Positions 8,822 through 16,992 of a stretch of DNA of 64,000 nucleotides are shown here, piece after piece. Every line of letters begins with the position of its first letter. Positions within the stretch are counted from its first letter, which is position 1. Made by a program: the position numbers and the translations under genes. Under the pieces are notes generated by a model. It saw nothing but the letters and a program-made list of their open reading frames with translations. It was not told the origin of the DNA and did not search any database. Origin of the DNA: JANWJE01 sp044326545 (GTDB taxonomy: Bacteria > Chlamydiota > Chlamydiia > Chlamydiales > Parachlamydiaceae). The stretch spans positions 54,789 through 118,788 of the forward strand of contig JBIRBM010000005.1 of assembly GCA_044326545.1 (NCBI GenBank). Reading direction: 5' to 3'.

Positions 8822-10204
8822 ATGCAAAAAGCAAGAGAGCATTGGAGTTCCCGTTTAGGATTTATCTTAGCGGCCGCTGGGTCTGCAATCGGGTTAGGAA
8901 CATTATGGAAGTTTCCTTATGTCACAGGGGAAAATGGGGGAGGGCTTTTTGTCCTTATGTACATGCTGTGCACTTTCTTAATTGGAATCCCTGTTTTTAT
9001 TGCTGAGCTTATTTTGGGGAGAAAGGTTCAAAGGGGAGCTGTTGGAATATTTATCAATTTAACGGATAATTCCACCCTTTGGAAAGCCATTGGCTGGATG
9101 GGTGTTGCCTCCTCTTTTTTAATCATGTCTTTTTACAGTGTTTTAGCAGGTTGGGGACTCAATTATGTCTTTATGTCTTTAAGTCAATTTTATGTTGATC
9201 TGAGCGCAGAAGAAATCTCCCACGTCTTCGATATTCTGTCTTCTTCTGCTGATATTACATTATTTTGGCATTTCATCTTTACCATTTTAACAGGAGCTGT
9301 TGTTTATCAGGGGATTCGTCAAGGAATTGAGTATTGGAGCAAATTCATGATGTTCGGACTTTTATTCCTTTTAGTTGCCATGTGCTTATATGCCTTTACG
9401 CTAGAAGGGTTTAGGCAAGGGGCTTATTTTATTCTCTACCCTGATGTTTCAAAATTTAAAGCCTCAGCCGCTCTGCAAGCTTTGGGATTGTCCTTCTTTA
9501 CCTTAAGTCTTGGGCAAGGCATTATGTTGACATATGGAAGCTATATGAAGCGTAGCGATGATATTCCTAAAACCTCCATTATTATTGGGGTGATGACGGT
9601 TATTATTGCTGTTTTTGCTGGTTTAATGATTTTCCCTATTATTTTCACCTTTGGTTTTTCTCCGGAGTCGGGGCCGGGATTAGTGATGAAGACATTGCCT
9701 GTTTTATTTGCTCAGCTCCCCGGTGCCCTTTTTATCTCGACAAGTTTTTTCATTTTATTTGTGTTTGCCGGTTTAACATCTGCTGTTGCTTTGATTGAAG
9801 TGGTGGCAGCGAATTTTACCGATTTATTCGGTTGGTCAAGACACAAGGCAGTTGCCATCACCTGTGTTTCGTGTTTTATTTTTGGAATTCCCAGTGCTTT
9901 ATCCAACACAAATACGTTGTTTGCCAATTGGTCTGCCATCTACGGCAAAAATTTTTTTGAGACCGTCAATGATATTGTCTCTTTATGGCTACTCCCGATC
10001 AGTGGATTAATGACGGCGATTTTTACCGGTTGGGTGATAGATAAAAAGATGATTTATGAAGAATTTAATGCAGGGACAACGCTTGGTTGGTTATGGAAGC
10101 CGTGGAGGTTTTTCCTTCGCTGGGTTGCACCCTTGGCAATTATCTTTATTATGCTCCAACAAAGTGGAATGATTGATATTGATGCTTATTTTATCCAAAG
10201 CTGA
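8822..10204 (+). CDS. Sodium:neurotransmitter symporter (SNF) family transporter
   Basis: A 460-residue, about 12-helix membrane protein of the LeuT/SNF family. It opens with the diagnostic first helix: HWSSRLGFILAAAGSAIGLG then TLWKFPYVTGENGGG, which forms the Na+ and amino-acid site, followed by LIGIPVFIAELILG. It should import an amino acid with Na+. The ribosome binding site is weak (GAGAG). From memory, in Chlamydia the slot between glmS and ftsY holds tyrP tyrosine permeases of another family. The role of amino-acid uptake is therefore kept here by an unrelated transporter class. Confidence 0.92.
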   Translation: MQKAREHWSSRLGFILAAAGSAIGLGTLWKFPYVTGENGGGLFVLMYMLCTFLIGIPVFIAELILGRKVQRGAVGIFINLTDNSTLWKAIGWMGVASSFLIMSFYSVLAGWGLNYVFMSLSQFYVDLSAEEISHVFDILSSSADITLFWHFIFTILTGAVVYQGIRQGIEYWSKFMMFGLLFLLVAMCLYAFTLEGFRQGAYFILYPDVSKFKASAALQALGLSFFTLSLGQGIMLTYGSYMKRSDDIPKTSIIIGVMTVIIAVFAGLMIFPIIFTFGFSPESGPGLVMKTLPVLFAQLPGALFISTSFFILFVFAGLTSAVALIEVVAANFTDLFGWSRHKAVAITCVSCFIFGIPSALSNTNTLFANWSAIYGKNFFETVNDIVSLWLLPISGLMTAIFTGWVIDKKMIYEEFNAGTTLGWLWKPWRFFLRWVAPLAIIFIMLQQSGMIDIDAYFIQS

Positions 10205-10214
10205 TAAAAAAAAG

Positions 10215-10300
10215 AAAGAGGGGATCTAGAAGCTTCGATTTTCGATTCACCGGTTTTGCATCCTGATTGTGTCTGCAAAAATGAAGAAGCCCCTCTTTTT
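10215..10300 (+). terminator. Possible terminator of the SNF transporter gene
   Basis: AAAGAGGGG at 10215-10223 pairs with CCCCTCTTT at 10290-10298, which ends in a T-rich stretch. The 66-base loop is long for an intrinsic terminator, so this is tentative. Confidence 0.35.
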
Positions 10301-10359
10301 ATAGCGAATTTAAAACAGCAAAGCATGCTGATCATAGATTTTAAATCGCCTTTATCCGT

Positions 10360-10641
10360 TTATTCTTGAGATGTTAACATTTTAGAGAGGATAAAACCGT
10401 TTTCTTTCAAGCAACAGGGATAATAGACATCAACAAACGCTTTATAAAATAATTTGTCTTTTGGATAAATCGTCCTTTTGTTTTCAAATTCTTCTTTCAT
10501 TGGCTCTGGAATGATAATTCCAACGAGATTTAACACTTTCTTTAAATTCTCTTCGTGAAATTGAACTTTATCATCCGAAATTTCTGCTACGATATCATTT
10601 GTTGCTGGGTGACAAAGATGTAGCTGTACGTTATTATGCAT
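10360..10641 (-). CDS. Hypothetical 93-residue protein
   Basis: I do not recognise this protein. It has no signal peptide or membrane segment. The composition is ordinary and the N-terminal half reads like a small soluble domain (HPATNDIVAEISDDKVQFHE, then KKVLNLVGIIIPEPMKEEF). The start ATG is preceded at moderate distance by AGAGG. It is flanked by repeats on its upstream side and lies convergent to the SNF transporter gene. Confidence 0.5.
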   Translation of the reverse strand: MHNNVQLHLCHPATNDIVAEISDDKVQFHEENLKKVLNLVGIIIPEPMKEEFENKRTIYPKDKLFYKAFVDVYYPCCLKENGFILSKMLTSQE

Positions 10642-10727
10642 GTTTTTCTTGCCTCTTTAATGCGTGACTGATGATGATATTATAAACATCTGAGTTGAAT
10701 TTCAGATAAAAAGCCCCGACTCACTTC

Positions 10728-10770
10728 AATCATTCACCTTAGGCACCAGGAGTACGTAAGGTGAGTGATT
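10728..10770. repeat. Family A palindrome, short copy 4
   Basis: AATCATTCACCTTA (10728-10741) is inverted at TAAGGTGAGTGATT (10757-10770) around a 15-base loop. This is a minimal family A unit lacking the central core. Confidence 0.75.
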
Positions 10771-10869
10771 TAAATGTGCGAGAGAACTGAAAATCGCCTT
10801 CGGTATCATGTGTGCGATCTCCATTTTTTTCTAACATTTTCTATTTAAAAACAATAAAAGCAAGTGTTT

Positions 10870-12474
10870 CTATCGATTTAGCTTACCTTTAAGCTTACCT
10901 AATATTGAATCAGAAAAATCGACCCATTCTCCGGTTTCATTCCCTAGAGGACCATAAATACAACACAGCTGTAGACTATTCAATGAAGGAGATGTTCTTG
11001 CCTGTTTCATCCGTTGTTGCCGCAGCTTTCCTATTGATATTGAGGGATCCTGTATGACGAGTTGTTTAGCTGAGATCACAAGTTCAAGGAGTCTTAATAT
11101 TTGATCAAACTCATCATCCAAGGAAAATTTAGCAGAGTTTTTAAGTGCAATCAATCCTGCATCATAAGGAGTAATCATCTGCAATGGGTCATTGGAAGGA
11201 GCTAATGAAAGACGCATCACTTGCTGCAAAAATTTCGTTCCTCGCTTCATTCGATCAATAGCCGCATCAGGGATCCCGTGGTCTGCCATGATTTTAGCCT
11301 CTTTTTCAAGATCGATTTCTAATAATTGTTCAGCAATTTTATCACTCCACTTTTCAGTCATTTGAGGAAGAAATAAGTGCTCTAATTTCAATAAATCTGC
11401 AGCTGATGATGAAAAGCATAATCCATGATCGATCATAAAAAGATTGAGAGGACCTTCCTCTTTTTCTGGCACTAAAAGATTTCCTAGATGACGGTCGATA
11501 TTACCAAAGCGTATATCAAAGATTAAACTTGCCTGGACACTTTCGTTTGATAAGACATTTAATCGATGAGCCTTTTCTGGATTTAAGCTCAAGACAGATA
11601 ATCCTACGCAATTTTTTTGAAAAATTTGTGCAGATCCCACCTTCCCATTTAATTCGATATAAGTCGTATAAGGAATCGGATAAAGACGTTGCTTGTTTAA
11701 TAAACAGGCAACTTTTTCTCTTATGGCGCTTTCTCCGGCTCGAATGCCTGCTGCGACTCCTTCTTTTTCTTCATCTTTGGGTTTAAAAATCAATATTTTT
11801 TCAAGATTCTCATTGGTAATAAAATAAGAGCCATTGATTCCTGCACTGGAATTATCTCCTCCTGTTGGAATGACGGCGTCTGGCCCCAATACTTCGACTC
11901 CTTTAACAGCCTCTCCTAGTTGTTTGAAAATAAAGGCGGGATGGTAATCATCCTGTTGATTAGAGGCGTATTTTTTCAACGGTGTTTCAAATAACAATTT
12001 AAAAACATGTTGAATTTCGTTTGAGGTGATGACCATCGGCGAAGATAAGCGAAGATTGAGACGATCAAAAATGATGTTAGCTATCGATTCTAACGGTTTG
12101 TTTGCAATTTCTTCAACGATTTGTTCTCCAAAACAGCTAATCGATAATTCCAGTAAAGAGGAAAAGTCTTGAGCATTCGTTGAATCGGCTTTTTCTTCCA
12201 ATTGTGAGGAGGTGATACCAACAGATAAAATAGTGGTGGCGATAACATTTAATTTATCTAAATTTTCACTCATTTTTAAAGCTTCATTGTCTGTTGATGT
12301 TTTTCTCATTTCCAAATTTACTGTGCTTGGAGATTGAGAATTAAGGAGAATCGCTTCAGTTATAATATGGCTATAAGGGTCTACGGAATTGTTTTTTCCA
12401 GAATCGGATGTTGAGTCCAAGTGAGAATAGTTACCAGCCATTTGCTCTTGATTAAATGTGCTAATATTATTCAT
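10870..12474 (-). CDS. PI3/PI4-kinase-like domain protein, putative effector
   Basis: A 534-residue soluble protein. The C-terminal two thirds carry a phosphoinositide-kinase-like fold: a Gly-rich loop GGDNSSAGINGSYFI (205-219), a candidate ATP-binding Lys in ILIFKPKD (Lys231), REK at 252-254, and the catalytic loop FGNIDRHLGNLLV (Asp327, Arg328, His329, Asn332). The metal-binding step is MIDHGLCF (Asp349). D-R-H-x-x-N plus D-H-G is the arrangement of PI3/PI4 kinases and related eukaryotic-type kinases, not of bacterial Ser/Thr kinases. The N-terminal ~150 residues are Ser/Thr/Asn-rich with no signal peptide, compatible with a type III secretion leader. I took the ATG (MNNIST...) rather than a GTG 11 codons upstream; neither has a good ribosome site. 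Phosphorylation of a host lipid or protein is an inference. It is flanked by repeats and has no operon partner. Confidence 0.7.
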   Translation of the reverse strand: MNNISTFNQEQMAGNYSHLDSTSDSGKNNSVDPYSHIITEAILLNSQSPSTVNLEMRKTSTDNEALKMSENLDKLNVIATTILSVGITSSQLEEKADSTNAQDFSSLLELSISCFGEQIVEEIANKPLESIANIIFDRLNLRLSSPMVITSNEIQHVFKLLFETPLKKYASNQQDDYHPAFIFKQLGEAVKGVEVLGPDAVIPTGGDNSSAGINGSYFITNENLEKILIFKPKDEEKEGVAAGIRAGESAIREKVACLLNKQRLYPIPYTTYIELNGKVGSAQIFQKNCVGLSVLSLNPEKAHRLNVLSNESVQASLIFDIRFGNIDRHLGNLLVPEKEEGPLNLFMIDHGLCFSSSAADLLKLEHLFLPQMTEKWSDKIAEQLLEIDLEKEAKIMADHGIPDAAIDRMKRGTKFLQQVMRLSLAPSNDPLQMITPYDAGLIALKNSAKFSLDDEFDQILRLLELVISAKQLVIQDPSISIGKLRQQRMKQARTSPSLNSLQLCCIYGPLGNETGEWVDFSDSILGKLKGKLNR

Positions 12475-12665
12475 AATAAAAACTTTTTTTGTTTTTTGTC
12501 TAGTCACAATTTAATTATATTTTTTATTTAATTTATGTTCAATATTTTTGATTGTTGTTTTTAAATATAAGAAAATTCATAGAGTAAATTTTTTTATTGT
12601 TATTTGAATGTTTATTTCATAATTAAATTAAAAAAAGATCCTGTATCCAAAGTTTGAATGATATT

Positions 12666-12760
12666 AGACTTCTTCGGAAACTTCATTGACTTGCTAAAAC
12701 CGCCATTTTTGGCATCTTTTTTGTAAAATTTTTCGACCGTATGCACGCATACGCTCTCAA
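12666..12760 (+). mobile_element. Truncated copy of the 161-bp MITE (family C)
   Basis: It starts AGACTTCTTCGGAAACTTC after an ATT, and follows the copy at 13570 nearly base for base through the GCATACGCTCTCAA segment. It then diverges abruptly at 12761, losing the right 65 bases and the right terminal repeat. Confidence 0.8.
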
Positions 12761-12929
12761 AATGGAATCCAAGCGATCGATAACAGAAATGGCGGGTAAG
12801 AAGAGTTATGAATGGAAGATGTCGACGTAACGTGTCAATAGAGGGGGGGGGACGAGACTTTATTTGGTTCCAAAAAGGTCGACATCTCTCGATCTGGCCT
12901 ATTTTGCAAGCTTTGAAAGCCGCGAGCGG

Positions 12930-13016
12930 TTTGGCTTCAGCGGAAATAGCTCTCTTGGCGGCTAAGAAACTTGTTCAGAATCTTTGATCCCCATCCTTTG
13001 CTGCTATAAATCCGCT
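12930..13016 (+). repeat. Composite of family A right half and family B
   Basis: GGTTTGGCTTCAGCGGAAAT and AGCTCTCTTGGCGGCTAAG (family A right half) lead directly into AACTTGTTCAGAATCTTTG and CTTTGCTGCTATAAATCCGC (family B) at 12963-13016. The A-then-B join is seen again at 20349-20426. The rest of the 12475-13040 gap is AT-rich near the kinase-like gene. It also has a GATGTCGAC/GTCGACATC inverted pair (about 12818 and 12888) and a run of nine G. Confidence 0.65.
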
Positions 13017-13040
13017 CGACATGTAGAAAAACATCTCCTT

Positions 13041-13505
13041 TTATTCCCACACGGGTTTCTTGGCCCCGTCATAAGGTTTAGCTAATCCCTTTGAAATCAG
13101 TTCTTCAGCTAAATCTATTCCATCTATATAGACATCTGCAAGAATGCGGAAATATTTATCTCGTTGCATATTCGTCAATTCGATGATGTTGGCATGATTG
13201 AGTCGATCAGCAACATAATCTCGAGCTTCAATCGCCATTTTTTTTATCTTTTCTCTTTTATCTGTTATCTCCGGTGTGTCGATTTTAGCAATCCGAATGG
13301 AAATTTTCTCCCCTATCAAGGGATGAACATCAAAAATATCGACGATGAATGTGTCTCCATCATGAACGCGGCACACTTTGTCAACCTGCAGTGCCCCATA
13401 ACAGCGAGCAGCTTCAAGGTTTTCAAAACAGAAGAGGAAATGAAGGGCTAAACATGCTGAATAAAAAGGCAATGGTTTAATTGAAAAGGGGGAGGTTGTT
13501 TTCAT
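13041..13505 (-). CDS. Secreted thermonuclease (SNase) family nuclease
   Basis: A 154-residue protein with an N-terminal signal sequence (hydrophobic core FYSACLALHFLFCF, mature from about residue 33). It is a single staphylococcal-nuclease OB-fold domain. Visible signatures are VHDGDTFIVDIFDV, ISIRIAKIDTPEITD with the metal-binding Asp and catalytic Arg and Glu, and RDKYFRILADVYIDGIDLAE, which carries the second active-site Arg, ending in LISKGLAKPYDG. It should cut DNA or RNA outside the cytoplasm with Ca2+. Roles in nucleotide scavenging or attack on host nucleic acid are inferences. MITE copies lie on both sides of it. Confidence 0.85.
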   Translation of the reverse strand: MKTTSPFSIKPLPFYSACLALHFLFCFENLEAARCYGALQVDKVCRVHDGDTFIVDIFDVHPLIGEKISIRIAKIDTPEITDKREKIKKMAIEARDYVADRLNHANIIELTNMQRDKYFRILADVYIDGIDLAEELISKGLAKPYDGAKKPVWE

Positions 13506-13569
13506 TTGTTATTCTTTTATCGACATGAGCTGTTTTGTAAAAGCTCTTCTGTTTGTAGATCTACTCATT

Positions 13570-13730
13570 AGACTTCTTCGGAAACTTCATTGACTTGCTA
13601 AAACCGCCATTTTTGGCATCTTTTTTGTAAAATTTTTCGACCGTATGTACGCATACGCTCTCAACATTTTCAAAACAATCTGCTCAAAAAGGGCAATTTT
13701 TTCAAGCAAAGCAAGTTTCTCAAGAAGTCT
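13570..13730 (+). mobile_element. Complete 161-bp MITE (family C)
   Basis: The ends AGACTTCTTCGGAAACTT and AAGTTTCTCAAGAAGTCT are inverted repeats with two mismatches, and ATT directly flanks both sides as a 3-bp target duplication. The interior contains TTTTTCGACCGTATG and CGCATACGCTCTCAAC. There is no real gene inside. A minus-strand reading frame crosses it and produces the same peptide tail as the copy at 31878, which is only a translation of the element. Confidence 0.9.
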
Positions 13731-13791
13731 ATTCCCACTTTGACCTTGAATGAGTAGATTTTGTGATTGATATCGACTTAACGTGAGTGGT

Positions 13792-14721
13792 TTAAAGAAA
13801 AAAATTATCAACAAAACTTTGAGCGTCAAAAGGCTGCAGGTCATCGATTTGTTCGCCTGTTCCAATAAATTTAATCGGGAGGCCTAATTCACGTTGAATG
13901 GCCACGACAATTCCCCCTTTGGCTGTACCATCGAGCTTAGTGAGAATAATTCCGGTCAGGGGAGTGAATTGATGGAAATTCTTTGCTTGTTCAATTGCAT
14001 TTTGACCAGTTGTTGCATCAAGCACTAGGAGCGTCTCATGCGGACCGCTTAAAGCCGCTTTTCGGCAAGATCGCTTGATTTTTTCAAGTTCTTGCATAAG
14101 AGGGATTTTTGTGTGAAGGCGTCCGGCGGTATCGATAAGGACGACATCGCATTGGCGAGCTTTAGCTGCTTGCACTGCATCGAATGCCACTGCTGCGGGA
14201 TCGCTTTTAGAGGTTCCTTTGACAATGTCTATATCCAGACGTTGTGCCCACGTTTCAAGTTGTTCAATTGCAGCTGCGCGGAAGGTGTCAGCTGCACCAA
14301 CAAGCACTTTTTTTCCGTTTTGCTTAAAGAGGTTCGAAAGTTTTGCAACAGACGTTGTTTTGCCATTGCCGTTGACTCCAACAATCAGGATAATCAAAGG
14401 GGTTTGACCCTCAGGTTGTGAGGCTAAACCCGAAGGATTGCGGTTAAGCTCTGTGGTAATATGCGAACGCAAAGCATCAAGGTATTGTGCTGTTTTAAAA
14501 GAGGGGTTTTCTTTATGAAGTTCGCGGATTTTATGTGTCAGTTCAATCGATGTTTGGACTCCAAAATCAGCTTCATACAAAAGCTGTTCGAATTGTTCCA
14601 ACATACTCTCATCAATTTTTCCTTGGAAAAGAGAGTGAAGCTTATCGCTAAAGAGTGATCGTGCCCGAGAAAGGGCTGATTTAACTTTCGAGTAACTTGA
14701 TTTAAAAAATTGCAAAACCAT
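13792..14721 (-). CDS. ftsY: Signal recognition particle receptor FtsY
   Basis: A 309-residue SRP-GTPase with the compact NG arrangement and no long acidic A domain. The N-terminal helical bundle runs to about residue 95. The P-loop is GVNGNGKTT (115-123), followed by the G2/insertion motif AADTFRAAAIEQLE, DTAGRLHTK (G3) and TKLDGTAKGG (G4/G5). It docks ribosome-SRP complexes at the inner membrane for co-translational insertion. The gene is divergent from sucC with a 112-base gap, matching the chlamydial ftsY-sucC-sucD neighbourhood as I remember it. The N-terminal residues MVLQFFKSSYSKVKSAL could form a membrane-associating amphipathic helix. Confidence 0.95.
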   Translation of the reverse strand: MVLQFFKSSYSKVKSALSRARSLFSDKLHSLFQGKIDESMLEQFEQLLYEADFGVQTSIELTHKIRELHKENPSFKTAQYLDALRSHITTELNRNPSGLASQPEGQTPLIILIVGVNGNGKTTSVAKLSNLFKQNGKKVLVGAADTFRAAAIEQLETWAQRLDIDIVKGTSKSDPAAVAFDAVQAAKARQCDVVLIDTAGRLHTKIPLMQELEKIKRSCRKAALSGPHETLLVLDATTGQNAIEQAKNFHQFTPLTGIILTKLDGTAKGGIVVAIQRELGLPIKFIGTGEQIDDLQPFDAQSFVDNFFL

Positions 14722-14833
14722 GAGTGAGGCCCATTAAGAATTTTAGAAAAAAAAGCTTAGCATAGAAAATAGAAAAAGGGGAAGATCAAATCAAAACATA
14801 CGCATACAGGTTCTTAATTCATAGGGTTGACGA

Positions 14834-16003
14834 ATGAATATTCATGAATATCAAGCCAAGCAGATTCTAGAAGGATATGGTATTCCGATTCCGGAGTTTG
14901 CTGTCATCTCTTCTTTAGATCAATTAAAGGAAGTTCTAGATGTAAAAGGGTGGCAATCAGCTGTTCTTAAAGTGCAAATCCATTCCGGAGGTCGAGGAAA
15001 AGCCGGAGGGGTGAAATTTGCCGAGGGGCGTGACGAGATTTTAAAAGCGGCCAACGAATTGTTGGGTAAAAGATTTGTGACTGAACAAACCGGGGTCGAA
15101 GGGTTAGTGGCTCACCAGCTGATGGTCTCGCCCCCTATTACCATCGATCATGAGTTTTATTTGGCTGTGACAATTGACCGAGCAAAAGCAGAAATTATTT
15201 TCATTGCTTCTCGTTTAGGAGGAGTCGAGATAGAAAAAATTTCGCGGGAAGAGCCTGATAAAGTCCTCATTCTTCCTTTGCCTCCAGAGGGATTCTTTCG
15301 TTCTTATCATTTGATTCGGATCGCCAAATTTATGCAATGGGAAGGATCGATTGCTGAACAGGGGGTCAATATTGTGAATGCTCTTGTGAAGGCGTTTAAC
15401 GAAACAGACGCCACCCTTTTGGAAATCAATCCCCTTGTGAAAACATCCGATCATCAACTCTTGGCTCTTGATGTCAAGTTATCTATTGATGATAATGCTC
15501 TTTATCGACAGCCTATCATTAAAGCCTTATTTGATCCAACTCAGGTGAATGCAAGTGAAGCAAAAGCCCACCAAATCGATCTGGCCTATGTTGCGTTAGA
15601 TGGCGATATTGGTTGCATGGTTAATGGAGCGGGATTGGCAATGTCAACGATGGATCTTATCAAACATTTTGGCGGCCATCCGGCTAATTTTTTGGATGTG
15701 GGGGGCGGCGCATCAAAAGAAAAGGTGGCTGAGGGATTTAAAATCATTTTATCCGATCCTAAGGTGAGAGCAATCTTAGTGAATATTTTTGGAGGAATCA
15801 TGAATTGCGAGACGTTAGCTTCGGGAGTTATTGAAGCGGCAAGAGAGCTCCAAATTCGTGTCCCCCTTGTCGTTCGTCTAGAGGGAACTCATGTCGAAGA
15901 AGGTCGAAAACTCCTCAAAACATCGGGATTAAATATCATTGGTGCGAATAATTTAACTGAAGCTGCCAAACAAGTCGTCCATATGGCTCAAAAAAATGGG
16001 TAG
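14834..16003 (+). CDS. sucC: Succinyl-CoA synthetase beta subunit
   Basis: A 389-residue ATP-grasp protein starting MNIHEYQAKQILEGYGIPIP, the usual family start. The nucleotide-binding segment is VLKVQIHSGGRGKAGGVK. ATP-grasp residues appear in LLEINPLV. The CoA-ligase half has MVNGAGLAMSTMDLI, GGHPANFLDVGGGAS and LVNIFGGIMNCE. It forms the SucCD complex that links succinyl-CoA hydrolysis to ADP or GDP phosphorylation in the TCA cycle. The stop overlaps the region of sucD translation initiation, implying coupled expression. Confidence 0.97.
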   Translation: MNIHEYQAKQILEGYGIPIPEFAVISSLDQLKEVLDVKGWQSAVLKVQIHSGGRGKAGGVKFAEGRDEILKAANELLGKRFVTEQTGVEGLVAHQLMVSPPITIDHEFYLAVTIDRAKAEIIFIASRLGGVEIEKISREEPDKVLILPLPPEGFFRSYHLIRIAKFMQWEGSIAEQGVNIVNALVKAFNETDATLLEINPLVKTSDHQLLALDVKLSIDDNALYRQPIIKALFDPTQVNASEAKAHQIDLAYVALDGDIGCMVNGAGLAMSTMDLIKHFGGHPANFLDVGGGASKEKVAEGFKIILSDPKVRAILVNIFGGIMNCETLASGVIEAARELQIRVPLVVRLEGTHVEEGRKLLKTSGLNIIGANNLTEAAKQVVHMAQKNG

Positions 16004-16007
16004 GAGT

Positions 16008-16925
16008 ATGTCTGTTCTAGTCAATCACAAAACGAAAATTATTACGCAAGGAATCACAGGCAAAGCCGGCCGTTTTCACACTGAGCAAGGAATGGTTTAC
16101 ACACCAAACTATGTTGGGGGTGTGACTCCGGGAAAAGGGGGAAGTTGCATTTTAGGCCTTCCTGTATTCGATACAGTCCATGAAGCTAAAGAGTCAACAG
16201 GGTGTGATGCCTCTTTAATTTTTGTTCCAGCTCCTTTTGCAGCAGAAGCCATTTTAGAGGCGGAAGAAGCCGGGATAGAACTGATTGTATGCATCACCGA
16301 AGGGATTCCTGTTCAGGATATGCTCAAAGTTAGCCGAGTCATGCGGTCGAGCAAAAAAAGCCGCCTGATTGGCCCTAATTGCCCCGGCATCATCGCTCCC
16401 GGTGCATGCAAAATGGGGATTATGCCGGCTTATATTCATCTTAAAGGGGGAGTGGGGATTGTTTCCCGATCGGGCACCTTAACATATGAAGCCGTTTGGC
16501 AAACGACACGGCTTGGACTTGGTCAATCAACATGTGTTGGAATTGGAGGAGATCCTTTGAATGGAACGTCGTTTATTGATGTATTAAAGTTATTTCAAGC
16601 CGACCCTGAAACAAAAGCCATTTTAATGATAGGTGAAATAGGAGGAGAGGCGGAAGAAGAGGCTGCTGATTGGATTTTCCATCATTGTACGAAACCTGTC
16701 GCTGCTTTTATTGCGGGTCAAACGGCCCCTCGCGGAAAGCGTATGGGTCATGCAGGAGCCATTATCAGCGGCGGTCAAGGGACGGCAGAAACGAAAATTG
16801 CGGCGTTAAAAGGAGCCGGTGTGAATATTGCAAAGAATGCCGCTGAAATGGGGATGGCGGTGCAAGAGGCGATGGCTGAAGAAACAGCGTGCAAATGGAG
16901 TCAAAAATTCACTTCAATCAAATGA
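16008..16925 (+). CDS. sucD: Succinyl-CoA synthetase alpha subunit
   Basis: A 305-residue CoA-binding and phosphohistidine subunit. It begins MSVLVNHKTKIITQGITGKA, the usual family start, with the CoA-binding Rossmann fold. SLIFVPAPFAAEAILEA and GLIGPNCPG-like residues (LIGPNCPGIIAPG) follow. The active-site His lies in GHAGAIISGG near residue 245. An in-frame ATG at 15996 overlaps sucC by eight bases; I prefer 16008 on family length. AGGAG sits only one base before 16008, too close for a normal ribosome site, so the true start is open and coupling to sucC is likely. Confidence 0.95.
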   Translation: MSVLVNHKTKIITQGITGKAGRFHTEQGMVYTPNYVGGVTPGKGGSCILGLPVFDTVHEAKESTGCDASLIFVPAPFAAEAILEAEEAGIELIVCITEGIPVQDMLKVSRVMRSSKKSRLIGPNCPGIIAPGACKMGIMPAYIHLKGGVGIVSRSGTLTYEAVWQTTRLGLGQSTCVGIGGDPLNGTSFIDVLKLFQADPETKAILMIGEIGGEAEEEAADWIFHHCTKPVAAFIAGQTAPRGKRMGHAGAIISGGQGTAETKIAALKGAGVNIAKNAAEMGMAVQEAMAEETACKWSQKFTSIK

Positions 16926-16992
16926 CTTTCAGTTTTATCACAGTTTTTGAAGAGATCATCATTTTTAAATTTCTCTATTATTCTAAGGTATC

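Noticed and set aside
13587..13865. Minus-strand frame whose C-terminal half matches that of 31824-32021
   Set aside because: The shared peptide is the translation of the 161-bp MITE, present in both places; it is not a conserved protein.
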